Positions 13,201 through 25,430 of a stretch of DNA of 64,000 nt are shown one piece after another (the first letter of the stretch is position 1; each line of letters opens with the position of its first letter). The notes below the pieces were generated by a model that did not search any database, was not told the DNA's origin, and saw only the letters and a list, made by a program, of their open reading frames with translations. Both the position numbers and the translations under genes were made by a program. Origin of the DNA: Epiperipatus broadwayi (lineage: Eukaryota > Onychophora > Udeonychophora > Euonychophora > Peripatidae); assembly GCA_028023455.1 (NCBI GenBank), contig JAQFVV010012398.1, forward strand, positions 7,586,682 to 7,650,681, written 5' to 3'.

Positions 13201-13807
13201 AATGTAGATTAGGTGTGATTTACTGAAAAATACATGATGTCAAGTTTATCTGGAGATATTTTTCAATTCATTATAAATATATTTAATTACCAGGTATTTT
13301 TCAAGATTTTAAAATGATTACTCATTAATTGTACTTAAAAAATTTAATCTAGAATGACTTGTATAAAACTTCAATATTTTTTAGCCAGATTTATAATTTT
13401 GCTTTGTATGTATTGCAATCTATATAACATTATAGACATTGATTGAAGGAGGTTTACTATATTTTGTCTATATATAACGATGCCTTATCAACAATTGGAA
13501 AGATTTAGTTGGAGATTTTAGTTGTGTTTTTCTGAATAAGTGAAGTTAGTATTATAATTTGGAAATTTTTTTTTGTCTCTTACAGCTAATAATGAAACTG
13601 TGTATCTCTAAAAGTACTGCATTGTATATTTTCATCTCCATTTCTTGATGATTAATTTAAATAAAATCTTAATTGTCATTATTTTAATTTTTTTTCACTT
13701 CATATCTGAGTGATTTTTATATAACAGATGCTACTAGTATATGTATAGTAAATACTTTTTTAACACAGATTGATGATGAATTATCTATATATCTATATAT
13801 GTCTTCT

Positions 13808-13963
13808 ATATTTATAAACCTATTAATGCCTTGAGTAATTGGCTAGTTCTTAACTAAACTCCAGGAGCCATGAATATGGGACTATAAACTGTCCTGAAAG
13901 TGCTTGGCAGTAACTTTTGGATAATATTACTTATTTTTAACAACTTCAGTATCTGTGTGTAAA

Positions 13964-14009
<46 letters not shown>

Positions 14010-14020
14010 TGTCTCAGTAA
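13808..14020 (+). repeat. Family D fragment split by a (CA)n/(TA)n-bearing insertion
   Basis: TTTATAAACCTATTAATGCC TTGAGTAATT matches 52,868-52,905 (TTTATAAACTTATTAAAGCC TTGAGTAATT). The next piece of that copy (GTCTTAGTAAATATAT) reappears here at about 14,010, after roughly 160 bases of unrelated sequence that ends in the microsatellite. Confidence 0.55.
13965..14010. repeat. (CA)n followed by (TA)n microsatellite
   Basis: About 13 CA units run straight into about 10 TA units. It is likely polymorphic. The minus-strand frame over it (VCVCVCV) is an artefact. Confidence 0.9.
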
Positions 14021-14594
14021 ATATATATATACATAATTTTAAAGAGATTGACAAAATATAAATATTCAATTATCTTGAATAAATAATAGGATTTATAAAA
14101 TGAACAGGTTGTATGGAATGATCTCTTAAATCGTTTCTTCACATTTTAATATAACATTTAGATGGCACTAGATAGCAGTTCATTATTTATTAATACAATG
14201 GTATCAATAAGTTTATTTTCACACTTCAAAATATCATGCATATTGATGATTTAAAATGTACATTGAACATGAGTTATATTGGTAACTTTAACCACTCCAT
14301 CAAAAGAAATAATAAAATAAATACAGAATAATAATATGAGAAAAAAAGATGGACACATCTAATTTAACAGATTATGCATATACCAATGAACACTAGTGAT
14401 CTTGAGAAAATGCAAGATTATTAGGCAAAAAAAGTAAAGTAATTTGCAATGACAAATAACCCATAAATCAATCTTTTAAATTATTTTTTAAATTATTTTT
14501 TAAATTATTAAATTATTAAATCAATCTTGTGTGACAATCCATAATGTTAGGGAACAGTCAGTAACTTTGCCTTTAAAAATGATAGTCAATAGAA

Positions 14595-14872
14595 TCATTT
14601 AGAAAAATATATAAAATTTCTACTAACTGCTATCTATAGATAGGATGACCTAATAGAATATAACATCTTCATAATTAAATTTAATATTTATGAATTTAAA
14701 GGTCAACATTTTATCCCATTCTAGGCTGTATACAATCTGATCAGAAGTGTTTGAAGAAGAGAGTGAAAAAAATACTGCTCAAAATATTGTGTTTAGGATT
14801 GTGTTATTATTAACAATTGAATGCATTTGGAAAGTATAAAGTTTGAATATTTCTAAAAAAAAAAAAAAAAAG
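14595..14872 (+). mobile_element. Older SINE family C copy ending in poly-A
   Basis: It aligns to 10,205-10,485: TTTCTACTAACTGCTATCTA upstream, then AGGATGACC at the A-box position, TGTTTGAAGAAGAGAGTGA in the body, and a tail TTTGAATATTTCTAAAA running into about 17 A. The A and B boxes are degraded. The poly-A tail supports retroposition. Confidence 0.65.
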
Positions 14873-15594
14873 CATTTAACATGTCAACTCAATAGTGGAT
14901 ATAATCTAGCATATAATCACAAATAAAATGTCATTATAAGAAAGTCTTCAACAAAACAAAATAAATATGAAATTTATATAAAAACTTACCAGATAATGAT
15001 AATATGAAGAAATAAGTCAAGACAGATTTTGTAGTGAAACACCAAGTTCCTATAGAAGTTTTTATTTTGATAAAATATTATTTTTATGGCTTGAGAATAA
15101 ATGTTGAAGGAAAGAAAAATAGAGGTAAATTTTGTGAACATTTAAATAACAGATTGAATGTGTAAATATACATAATTTTAGAAAATGAGGTAAATCACTG
15201 GTAAATAATAAGAGATATAAATTAGCTAAAAATTTAAAGTTTAATTGCAAAATAAAATCCTATATGTTATTAACAATGATTAACATAATAATAATATAAA
15301 CAGTATATTTAAGGATTTAATATTCATTAACATAATTAAAATGTATAGAAAAGTTTATAAGATTATACTAAATACCCAGATTTGTCAATAAGACAAAAGC
15401 AACTCTCTAATTTATTATTATTTAGTATAAACTAGAGTAATTTCCTTACAATAGATGGCAGTTGAATAGAGAACTGCTTTTTTTTTTTACAAGATTAAAT
15501 TCAGTTTTGTTTTATTACATGTAAAATTATATTTGATATATAATAAAACTATATTATGTAAATAACATTGTTTTTTTTTCTTTTATTTATTTAG

Positions 15595-15984
15595 GGTTTT
15601 CTAAAAAGTAATGCAGTTGATGAAGAAGCTGCTGATTCTTCCAGAGATTCTGCATACAAATTTACAGCTTATGATAATTCTCAATATGTTCCTATGGGCT
15701 ATGGTTATGGAATGAGTTCTGGTTACCCTGGGATGTATGGAGGATATGGCATGATGGGTGGATATGGAGGATTTGGTTTTCCAGCTGGATATGGGGGTTA
15801 TGGAGGGTTTGGTGGTTATGGTGGACTTGGTGGATTTGGTGGTGGACTTGGTGGGTATGGAGGTGGCTTTGGTGGGTATGGAGGTGGCCTTGGTGGATTT
15901 GGTGGATATGGTGGTGGTGGATATGGTGGTGGTGGTTTTGGAGGAGGTTATGGAGGAGGTTACAATACTGGTTATGGTTATTAA
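15595..15984 (+). CDS. Terminal exon, secreted Gly/Tyr-rich protein
   Basis: The exon is open from the acceptor AG (15,593-15,594) to TAA at 15,982-15,984, 129 codons. Residues 1-34 are non-repetitive and partly acidic (GFLKSNAVDEEAADSSRDSA, then a Tyr-containing stretch). The remainder is Gly with Tyr, Phe, Leu and Met in GGYGGFGGYGG-like repeats, ending in NTGYGY. With the previous exon this gives at least 167 residues: leader, short Gly/Tyr block, acidic linker, long Gly/Tyr block. The pattern recalls shematrin-like, cuticular and silk- or glue-like glycine-rich proteins, but low-complexity similarity does not establish orthology. An ATG at 15,694 is internal and should not be taken as the start. 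Glycine codons are almost all GGT and GGA, as expected in AT-rich DNA; the repeats should be prone to length change. Confidence 0.88.
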   Translation, partial: GFLKSNAVDEEAADSSRDSAYKFTAYDNSQYVPMGYGYGMSSGYPGMYGGYGMMGGYGGFGFPAGYGGYGGFGGYGGLGGFGGGLGGYGGGFGGYGGGLGGFGGYGGGGYGGGGFGGGYGGGYNTGYGY

Positions 15985-16262
15985 TTCTAAATTAATTTAT
16001 CTCTGGAACAAAATTATACCAAAAATATTCCACCACTTAAACTAAATATGTAAATAAGATAATTGATTATTAGAAAAAAAAAACATTGTTGTAAATAACA
16101 TTATTCAAATTAACATCAGTATTTAATTAGATATTGGTCAACAAACAGCTTTTCATGTGACATATTTGTTATGTTTATAACATTACTAAATTATGTTTGT
16201 ACATAAATTTTATTGTTAAATTGTATGAACTATGTTCGAAAATAAAATACAATTTTTATGAA
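15985..16262 (+). other. 3' UTR of the Gly/Tyr-rich gene
   Basis: AT-rich sequence after the TAA. AATAAA lies at about 16,241, and a T/GT-rich stretch (TATGTTTGTTTTATTTTTG) begins at about 16,272, a normal cleavage and polyadenylation arrangement. The cleavage site near 16,262 is inferred. Confidence 0.6.
16241..16246 (+). terminator. Polyadenylation signal AATAAA
   Basis: Canonical hexamer about 257 bases after the stop codon of the Gly/Tyr-rich gene, with a GT-rich element 25-45 bases downstream. Such hexamers are common by chance in AT-rich DNA; position and downstream context raise confidence. Confidence 0.6.
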
Positions 16263-16647
16263 TATATAATTATGTTTGTTTTATTTTTGAAACAACTTAT
16301 AAAAATTGACTAATAATAACTACTATTGTTTTGTCATAGTAGTCTTTGTTCTAGTTATTCTAAATACCTTTAAGCAGGGAACTTTACATAAATGTGCAAA
16401 TTATTATAATATGCTAAAATATATATTTTTAGAGGTATATATTAAACTGAATTCTTTAAATCAAGGGTTAGACAAAAACGAAAAGGTTGATGAAACAACA
16501 TTAATAGTTTTAGAAATGTTCATGACACAACACAGAAGACCTCAGGACTTTCATCAAAAAAGTTAAATATGAGAATAAAGAGTTATTGTTATATTTTCAT
16601 TTACCATTGTCAAATCCACTCACAACTTCGACGCCATCTATTTCAGA
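16263..16647. other. AT-rich sequence downstream of the Gly/Tyr-rich gene
   Basis: An 86-codon plus-strand frame at 16,306-16,566 has a hydrophobic start and a polar end, but no recognisable family; it begins only about 50 bases after the inferred polyadenylation site. I treat it as chance. Confidence 0.35.
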
Positions 16648-16742
16648 TAAATACACTAATGATTATTACTAATCATTTTCGAAACTAGAGATTATCTCTA
16701 GCACAAATATAAACTTTAAACCTCAGTTAAAGATTAATATAT
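16648..16742 (+). repeat. Dispersed repeat E, copy 1
   Basis: TAATGATTATTACTAATCATT followed about 50 bases later by TTTAAACCTCAGTTAAAGA matches 53,828-53,908 with the same order and spacing. Confidence 0.55.
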
Positions 16743-16865
16743 CTGATTTTTTAATTTACACCCGGAGTTATTCACCTTTCTCTGTCCCCGTATGTAATAT
16801 CTTTATAGATATAATAAACACCTCCACACTTCCCCATAAGAGTATGAATAAATATATTTCTTTAC

Positions 16866-16935
16866 TCTACATGAATAAAGCGTGATAAACAGAGCATTAT
16901 TCGTGTAGAATAATTTTCATTATCTGACAAAGTTT
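16866..16935 (-). mobile_element. MITE family B, end fragment
   Basis: GAATAAAGCGTGATAAACAG and, after it, GTGTAGAATAATTTTCATTA TCTGA match the two ends of the element at 11,315-11,530, but are placed next to each other. This is a deleted copy or a solo end. Confidence 0.65.
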
Positions 16936-19534
16936 TTATATTATTTATTTATATGTTTCTTTAGATGATTTTAAAATTGATAATAGAATCACTAATAAAG
17001 GATTCTTAGACAAAAGATTTGTTGCAAATTGACAAGGAACAACATTACAACAAAAATTATTAATAAATCATGTATAATTTTTGTTGTTGTTGTTGTTTAG
17101 AGCTAACAATTAGTTTCTATTCAACTTCTAAAAAATTTTGATAATCCTTTATATTGAAGATTATTCTTATGTTTAAAATAAAATACTTTAACTTTTCTTT
17201 TTTTTTAACTAATGGTTTATTTTTTTTATTTTGATTATGATACCAAATGAGTCTTTTTTTTCTGAACTTTGTGCAATCCTTTTAAAATTAATGTTATGCT
17301 TAACTTGCTAGTTTCAACAAACCTCAACTGCTCTCCTCAAAAAATATTTTATTTGTCAGTATTATTCGTGTGTGTGTGTGTTGATTATTTATACAATTAT
17401 TTATTTACACCTTTTTCAAAATAATATTTCATTTTTATATATTAATTAATAGTATAAAGATCTCTCTATTGAACACAACTTATCAAAGTGCAATTGACAA
17501 TGTTGAGGTTTTGCTGTTTGATAGATGCAAAGTCAAATAATCAGATTTTCATACATGCTACTTTAATATGGAGAGACCTTAGCAGAAAAGCCAGACAAAA
17601 TATAATCAGTATATTGAATGCTTTCTATCTAGCATAAACTTAAGGACTGATTTGAGGTAAAAGAAAATAGCAACTGGATACAAATAAATGAACATTAATG
17701 AACTGCCTCTTACGAGGCTTCTCGTTGACATCTGACATCACTCTAACTCTGCTAGTTCTTATGCTAAAATATTCGTTTGACAGGTATTGATTAGGTTTTT
17801 AAAAGTTCTGTAAGATGGTGCCCTCTTCCGAATTATTTTACAAGTAAAAAATAAAAAAAAACGCATTTTAAACTAAACAAAGAAAGAACCTTGTCAGTGA
17901 TTTGCTGTCAGCCGACTCTCAGCTGAAAAAGACATTCTGATTGGCTGGAAAGAACAAAGAAACCGCCTGATCAAAGAAAATAAAGAAAAACACTGAGATT
18001 TTCATTTCGAATGCAATTTAAGTATTAAAAAAATATAATTTGAGAAATTAAACTAGTTTTTTAAAAAATATACCAAAAAAACAAAATTATTTTCGAAAAA
18101 TATTGAAGATTTTAGTAAAAATATTTAAGATTTAGCAAAAAGAAATCTTTACTTTTCCAGAACGTAAAATTGAAAAAAAGCGTTTGCTTCAGCACTTTTT
18201 TGTTTAGACATTCACTTTATATTTGCCGAAATTGAATATATTTTATAATAAATAAATAGCAATTTATTTTTGAAAGAACTTTCGTTCTCTTTCATAACCT
18301 GAAAAATTAGTAATATACTTTTTATAAACGTATCTGAGTTGAATTTAATATTATAGGCGAATATGTTTTAACAATAGGCTTTGTCTTCAGTTTGTGAGTT
18401 GGCCAATTAAAAGATTTGATTTTTACCTCATACAACCAATAATATAATTAGTGGTTTAAGGGTTAATGGTAAAAAAAAGTTCCACAAAAAGTATAATGTA
18501 TAAAAAGAAACAAGAAATACGTTTTTAGAATAACTCAATGAAAGAAAAGTCAGCTTCTAATTTTCAGTTAGAGAGCATTTCATTATCCTTATTATAATAC
18601 ATTTAAATATTTATTTACCAACTAATGTTAAATAATGTAAACTGACTAAAAGCTGACTATATTCTAAACTTATTAAACCACTCAACATTATATGATCAAC
18701 ATTCTTTATGCTTATACAAGCTGTTTGCACTGAGTGGCACTACTGTATGGAGAGTTTTGTCTCTCTGTATTTTGAACTTAACTGAACTTAATTATTTTTA
18801 TCTGACCAGGATTATCTCTATCCAATATAATTTTTATTTAAATAATATCTTATTTAGAGTGATATACGAAAAAAAAGATTAATAATTCATAATAAATGGC
18901 ATGATAACTATAACCACAAATTTATATATTTTTTATTTTTTAATAACACTTAAGTCTTTTATTTATATTTCACTGTTGAATTTCTTTATATCAATGGCAG
19001 GATTTGTATTCACTTAAAATTAATTATCTAAAAATTGACTTAATCAGTATATTTCTATTTTAAAATTTTCTATTGTCTTTTGGTGAACGTTCTACTTTAT
19101 TTTTATGATGTTCTTGAGATGGTAAAATAAATTATGAACCCAGTATTAGGATTTGATAGTATTATCTCATTTCCCACTTAATCCAGCCTTTATTTAGATA
19201 CATAGTCATCATTCATCTAAAAGAAATTGTTGCATTAATTAAGATTTGAAATTTTAAAATTTTTGCTAGATATAAAGTAGTTTGTACTATATCCTCTATT
19301 TAAAATTCATCTCAAACTTAACTGAATGATAAACTAAACAAGGTATTCTAATGTTGTTTATAAGCACCAATCAATTTAATGATCTTGACGACTATAAATA
19401 ATAAAAAATAAAAAAGTTTGGTATTGATTTCTATACATTTAATACATTTAATAAAATATTTTACACTATCTATAGTTAATAAAGATAAATTAAATCAAAG
19501 TGTGAATATATATATATATATAACAATAAACACA
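16936..19534. other. AT-rich sequence with a less AT-rich patch at 17.7-18.0 kb
   Basis: A family A fragment lies at 18,727-18,770. The patch at about 17,700-17,970 (GACATCTGACATCACTC, GTCAGCCGACTCTCAGC, TTCTGATTGGCTGG) stands out in composition but has no frame or repeat partner that I can see. A reversed CCAAT motif (ATTGG) alone does not make a promoter. Confidence 0.4.
18727..18770 (-). repeat. Family A fragment, inverted
   Basis: TGCACTGAGTGGCACTACTG followed by TATGGAGAGTTTTGTCTCTC is the reverse complement of the first part of family A (compare 59,205 and 59,810). Confidence 0.75.
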
Positions 19535-19775
19535 ATCGTTTTTTAAATAGTAAATGCTATTATGATAAATAATGCACTCTCTGACTTCTGTATTTGATAA
19601 CACTATAATAAGAAAATGGTTACACTTTTCTATTAGTTCTCTTTGTAAATAAAAAAATTATCTTGAATACATAAGGCAGAGAGTGTGAATAAAATATTAA
19701 TAAGACCAGTTTTTTATTGTAAGATATTTATTAAACATATTTTTTTTATTTAATAAAGTAAAGAGATTTTTTTTA
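19535..19775 (+). repeat. Dispersed repeat F, copy 1
   Basis: TTTTTAAATAGTAAATGCT, AAGAAAATGG...CTTTTCTATTAGTTCTCTTT, and GGCAGAGAGTGTGAATA appear in the same order, inverted, at 29,385-29,610. The two copies are clearly homologous over about 230 bases, with indels. Confidence 0.75.
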
Positions 19776-20681
19776 TATATATACTCTAATATGATTTACT
19801 ATTTAAAAATAATTGTATTCAATGTTATATATAGTGTAATAATACAGAGAATTTGGGATAAACCTGAGGTGATGAAAAATCATCATCATCAACCTCAAGT
19901 CAATATATTAATTTAAATTTAAACATAATAATATAATGAATAACTACGAATATGAGAGATCAGCATAGAACTATCTAATTATAAATAACTATAAGTTCAC
20001 CGCTTTACACAAAAGCAATATTCATTCATTATCATAAATGATCAACAATAAAAATAAATCAACAGTCAATCTTGTGACTGGATTTGAAATAGGTCTATTA
20101 TAGACCAGGCTAATTATTTAACTTTTATCAGATTAGGGCAGATTATTTAAACAATAATTTGGATGCACAAACTTATATGCTAATCCATCAGAATATATAA
20201 CAATAAAACAAATATGATGGGATACTGAAACATTCTGATCATCATAAATGCTCTGGCCACTTAGTGCCATTAATGTACTGGCCAACTATAAACTTAATTT
20301 CTAAATAAATAATTAAAATGACATGTAGTCCATGGACTTTAAAGGATATCCCATTTGCATCAACCAGGATCATCATCACATGGATGTTGATAACACTAGA
20401 CATAAATGACTTTTATATAACAGACCACTCACCAGCTATCCTTTATATATATCTGATACAGTATTTTCTCTGCACTTCTCAGCTTATAGATAAAACAGCA
20501 TATGTATAAACTACTTTGGCAAGCTGGTGGAATCTCCAGGTAAGCTGATCCCTTCTAAACAATGAACTGGCTTATTGTCATCTTTAGGAAATATATTATC
20601 CTGTAGCTGTTGTCCTGCAGTGAGCTCCCTTCAGTCTCTATGCTGTCTAATATAAACATATATACAAGCTATGAACCCATG

Positions 20682-20722
20682 GAAGCAATTTCCAGCTTTT
20701 ACAAAAGCTGGGAATTGCTTTC
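20682..20722. repeat. Short hairpin
   Basis: GAAGCAATTTCCAGCTTTT and AAAAGCTGGGAATTGCTTTC are inverted repeats with a tiny loop. It may be the core of a small foldback or a structured RNA; nothing else identifies it. Confidence 0.6.
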
Positions 20723-21254
20723 ATGTGAATCCAAACTCTACCATTGTGAACTAGTAGTAGATAGATCCACTGTCTCTTGCCTTCAGTTATAACTTCATGG
20801 TAGTAACTCTGTGTAACTCTAAAAAATCCCCCTAATAATTTTTCCAACCTTTTTAGTCAGGGTGGAATAAAAAAAACACATTAATTAAAAGCAAGTTTTC
20901 TTTATCTTGATTGAAAAAAATTAATTACTCTTTTCAATTTACCTTAATCCTTTCAAAAACAACTTTTTAGATTTTTTATCTAAATATGTTATACAAACTT
21001 TAATTTAAAAAATTTGCTAATCAAAATAGATAGTGGAATTTTATAATTACTAGTATATCTACTGTAACATAAAAGCATCCTTGTTTAAGTTTTAAAACCT
21101 GAATTAATAAAATATTAATTAAACTTTTTAAATATTTAATTTATACTGATTTTTTTAAATTCAAAATTATTTAAATCTTAATTGTTATTACAGTATTATG
21201 TAGAAAATATCTACAAAAAAGTTTTGTTTGTGTTTATTTCTACTTTTCCTTTCA

Positions 21255-21258
<4 letters not shown>

Positions 21259-21302
<44 letters not shown>

Positions 21303-21335
21303 TACAATATATATATATATATATATATTGTAACT
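21259..21335. repeat. (AT)n tracts bordered by GTTACAAT / ATTGTAAC
   Basis: A run of about 20 TA units is followed by AAAGTTACAAT, a second (AT)n run, then ATTGTAAC. The same TTGTAAC / GTTACAA word next to (AT)n recurs at about 24,980, 25,415 and 50,168. Confidence 0.8.
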
Positions 21336-22310
21336 GGAAAGTCCACCTAGATCATAACAAGTAGAATTAATGATATAACACAAAACTGTTATGGTATAAT
21401 CCAGTTGCAGCCAGGGTGCCCTGTGAAGACCCATCACAGCAGTACATGAAGATACATTACATTACTCAAAATAAATTGCATGACTATTTAGCTAATTATC
21501 ATTCTCACTAGTGATTGATCTTAAAAAGTACACTTCAAAACCCTAATTTACAATTTTTATTTACATGAGACCTCATGGTGATCATGAACAAGAAGGTATG
21601 ATTTATAAAACTATTAAAGATTACACTTCCAGGATTAAATGTATGATCCATTACATCAGTACCAACTATCACATGGTAAATATAGGTCATTTAACAAGAC
21701 AGTAAAAGTTATAGCCACCCTTATAACATGATTGACTGTAGCTCAGATATACTCAGGCTTTTAGTACATAAATGCCATGTAGAGTATTTGCTTTGCAATA
21801 ATAGGTAAGCATATAAACTTTAGGTTCTTTGATCATTAATTTAAATTTTTAATTAAATTAATAGCAATGAGACTATTATTGTTATAGGTAAATAATAAAT
21901 TATAATATTAGAAAATAGGTTCAATCAGGTTCAATCATCAAACTTATTTATTAATTTAGATCCTAATATCACAAAACATCAATAGAAGTAACAAATTCTG
22001 GGTTATATCACAAAATTAGCAAAACAAAGCTAAAGTAATAGAGAAGATAAATGGAATTTTTTTACACTCCATACATCACTACTTACCCAAGAACAAAGCA
22101 TTAAGATGTTCTCTTAAAATTTCAGTAAATCTTGGACACATTTTCAGTGACAATATGTGCTCTAATATATGGTCTATTTAATATGTTGGATATCTGGTTT
22201 TAAGTATGACAACTAGCACTGGTACAGTTAGGTTAAATTATATAATTAATATTTATTTATGACTCAATCAATACTAAACAAGTAATTAATTAATACAATG
22301 TTCACAAAAT

Positions 22311-22455
22311 TAAATAAATAAATAAAATAAAAGACCATCACATGTACTTGTTTTTATAACTGGATAATGTACATGAATTAGATTAATAACTAAATAAAAT
22401 AAAAGACCATCATATGTTTTTATACGTGGATAGTGTGCATAAATTCCAAATAAAG
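22311..22455 (+). repeat. Tandem duplication, unit about 75 bp
   Basis: AATAAAATAAAAGACCATCA occurs twice, each followed by CATG/TATG, TTTTTATA and TGGATA-TGT-CAT-AATT. Two units only. Confidence 0.75.
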
Positions 22456-22948
22456 ACAATATAAGATTTTCTCACAAATGGATTTGATTTCAGCCCCTTG
22501 TAGAAGAGGATGGGTTCAAACACTTAGTCAATAACTTCTCCAATATGTCAATATCATAATTAATGCACCTATACTCCAGATTTATAATAATAACAATCAT
22601 TGGTATTAATAAACCTGTGAAAGTTGGTCATAATGATATAATGAACCTAAGAGGGAATTTAAACCTCAACTCAGCTGGGAATATATAATTGACCTGTAAT
22701 AAATTATGAAAATAATTTATCAGGTGCCCTTTGAATGGTTGATAACTGAACATGCAGGGTCAATTTAAAGATAAGAAAACAACATCAGTATCATAATGCA
22801 TGGAAACTCTGCCCAAACATATTTTTACAACAAATAGCAATGGTATTCCTGCAGATGTACTCATCCACACAATGGAATAACAAAGCAGTAAGTGCCCTGT
22901 AGGTTTTTTAACCATCATCAGAGTGACAATCACAATTACAGACTGTGC

Positions 22949-23104
22949 CATGGATTAGCCACCAGTGCAGAAATGAATATAAAGGATATAATAAAATGGC
23001 AAATGATTATTCTGTGGATTAGACTACCAGCACAGAATAATATGAAGAATATTAAAAAAATTGTAATGATAATTCTGTGGATTAAACCACCAGCACAGAC
23101 AAAT
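22949..23104 (+). repeat. Three-unit minisatellite, about 63 bp period
   Basis: TGGATTAGCCACCAGTGCAG, TGGATTAGACTACCAGCACAG and TGGATTAAACCACCAGCACAG start about 63 bases apart, with AT-rich spacers. The frame at 22,892-23,113 that crosses them is a product of the repeat. Confidence 0.75.
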
Positions 23105-24974
23105 ACCATATAACATTATAAAAAGTGTTAACATTTATTTTTCAAATAAAAGAGATATAAAATCATCCTCATCAACAAATCTGCTAAAATAGGATGTGTG
23201 TGCAGTCTTACTAATGTGAATTAAGACATAAAACGAAATAGAGACATTATTTATAGGAAACAACTGAGATAACAACCAACTCTGCCTAAAGCACAGGGGA
23301 AATAATAATACATAGTAAATATAATATGAGTATAGACACAGAACTCGGAAAAGACATACAGGATTAAGCCATGTGGTGTTGATGCACATCATGTTCCCTA
23401 ATAATTGATTTTCTTCCATCCCTATACCATATGATCACTCCCCTATATAGGTGAACTTTTTACATGTATAGAATAATATATAATATAAACCAAAACAAAA
23501 TTCATAATACTTTAAATGACTACTAAATTTAAATATATAATATTTCAAATATATTAAATATTTACCAATAAAATCAATAACATTTTCTTACTACCTAATG
23601 TACAACATAAATTAAATAACTTTTTCAATTACAACATAGAGAATTTTATGAGTTTGATTATACTTCCCTTCATTTCTATTTATAATGAATATTCCATAAT
23701 TAATTGATTCACGTGTAGGCTCTCTGAATACTCAGATATTTTTAAAAGATAGGACATGTATAACTTTAATTAGAGCATTCCTCAAAGGTTAATACTTCAT
23801 TACTTATATTTTAGGAGTTACTCCAAAGTTAAAATATTTCATTAGTTTTAATTTATTTAGTCTGTTGGAGACCAAGAATGATTGTCCAAGCAAATAATTA
23901 TGACAGTTATAAAATATTTTTCTGTTTAGGTGTCATCTTTTTTCAGGAACTACATTATTATTTTATAATAAGATAACTCACATAATGGGAATTCTACCTC
24001 TAATATCAGTTCAAAGTCGGTTATAGCTAATTCCTTATCATTCAGACACGGCACACAAAAATGTTAATATAGAATTTCACTCTGCACATATATAGCACAA
24101 CTGAATGTGTTAAAGTCACGAGAGTAAAATATCACATCCCAGGTTAATATAGTTTTTAAACAATAAAGAATATTTCCAAGTCGACTGATCTTTAAAATTG
24201 TTATTTACATTTTCACGATTGATAATTCCAGTATATTTCAATTATAGACATTTTGGAAGACAGTCAGCAGTTAGATTTTCAGCTGGTGAACCTGAACAGA
24301 TTTGTTTAAATTTAACTACACATTTTGTTATTAGCACAATAATAATTTTGCAATTTGAATTATATAAGAAAAATTGCAATTTAGTTTCTTTATTTGTCCT
24401 TAATTTTAAGGAGTAGCAAAAAAAAAAAAGATTTTTCTGCTCTTTACATTGCTGTTTCTATGCCAGTCTTTTTTTTTTAAAACCAAAAAAAACATTCTGA
24501 ACGCTCTCTTTTTCCTTTTAGCCAATTACATTTCATTTCATTTACATATTTCTGTTAAAATGAAAGACAAAAGAAAAAATGCATTTATCATATCCTATCA
24601 ACTAATTCAAGTTAAATTAACTAAATAAATCCTTTTCACCATTAAAGTTATTTTTTTAGAATTAGTTAAAGAGGAAACAAACAATGATTATTTGTTTTAT
24701 TTATCATACTAAACTTGATGTAACATGCTATTGGTTTTTGCAGGTTAAGCACAGCTTGTCTAACTCAGTGATTGGAAAAGAGCAAAACTAATATATGAGA
24801 TAAAATAAATATATAATAAGCAAAGCAAAACTGAAACAACACAATTTCATCATTAAGTCAATTTGAATACAAGTATCAAGTATAAAAAGTGCTAACCATG
24901 ATAATCAAGTCACCTAGAAGAAGATAGAGAAATTTTAAATCAGTTCTGCCAAACTATATATTTGTACCCAAATA
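23105..24974. other. AT-rich sequence, nothing recognised
   Basis: Two short frames (23,135-23,419 minus; 24,198-24,416 plus) have no family resemblance. No repeat boundary seen. Confidence 0.45.
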
Positions 24975-25019
24975 TAATGTTACAATATATATATATATAT
25001 AAACACTACTGTGTTGTAT

Positions 25020-25082
<63 letters not shown>

Positions 25083-25430
25083 ACTACTGTGTTGTATGCC
25101 ATGACATGCATAACCACCTCAATATATATGTAAATTAATTAGTAATTGGGAACTCGGTTATATAAAAGAAGTTGTATTGATGAGCAGTAACCAATAAGAC
25201 TAGTTCTGATGGCTGAAAGAAAACAATAACAAACCTCTTCAAGCTACTAATTAAAAGGTTTGCTATTTTTTTCTTTCAGCTAGCAGAACCGGTCTTATTG
25301 GCTGCTTTACATCAATATATCATGGCTATGGATTTAACTTCATTTATATAATGAAGATCCCATTCACTAGTAATTTACATTTATATTAAACTGACAAAAT
25401 TATTAAATTTAAATATATATTGTAACAATA
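24975..25430. mobile_element. Foldback element with internal (AT)n
   Basis: The inner arms GCAGTAACCAATAAGACTAG (about 25,180) and CCGGTCTTATTGGCTGC (about 25,290) continue as GGCTGAAAGAAAACAATA and TTTTTTTCTTTCAGCTAG, inverted. The outer arms share GTAAATTA-TTAGTAATTGGG versus CACTAGTAATTTACA. GTTACAATATA (24,978) and TATATTGTAACA (25,415) may be its ends. A duplicated segment (ATAAACACTACTGTGTTGTA at about 25,000 and 25,078) brackets the longest (AT)n run. Confidence 0.65.

Larger units (their letters stand above)
10920..15594 (+). other. Intron of the Gly/Tyr-rich gene (about 4.7 kb, phase 0)
   Basis: GTAAGT at the 5' end and TTTATTTATTTAG at the 3' end, both in phase 0 (GGA | GGT), join two Gly/Tyr-rich exons. 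The intron carries an inverted-repeat MITE (11.3-11.5 kb), a diverged tandem duplication (12.7-13.2 kb), a (CA)n/(TA)n tract (13.97-14.01 kb) and an old SINE copy (14.6-14.87 kb). No other exon was seen in it. Confidence 0.8.
19776..22310. other. AT-rich sequence without a recognised gene
   Basis: It holds a small hairpin at 20,682-20,722, an (AT)n palindrome at 21,259-21,335, and GATGATGAAAAATCATCATC-type dyads near 19,870. The overlapping short frames at 20,318-20,847 are chance frames on both strands of the hairpin region. Confidence 0.45.

Noticed and set aside
13854-14069. Minus-strand frame with YIYIYMCVCVCV
   Set aside because: Translation of (CA)n and (TA)n.
15758-16045. 95-codon frame (Met/Val/Leu/Asp-rich) overlapping the terminal exon
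   Set aside because: It is the shifted frame of GGN/TAT repeats; regular repeats stay open in several frames. The Gly/Tyr frame has matching splice sites and a leader.
17880-18000. Promoter candidate with reversed CCAAT box
   Set aside because: No gene follows in either direction; a single CCAAT-type motif is not enough.
20253-20290. Possible further family A fragment (CCACTTAGTGCCATTAATGT)
   Set aside because: The match is too short and imperfect to separate from chance.
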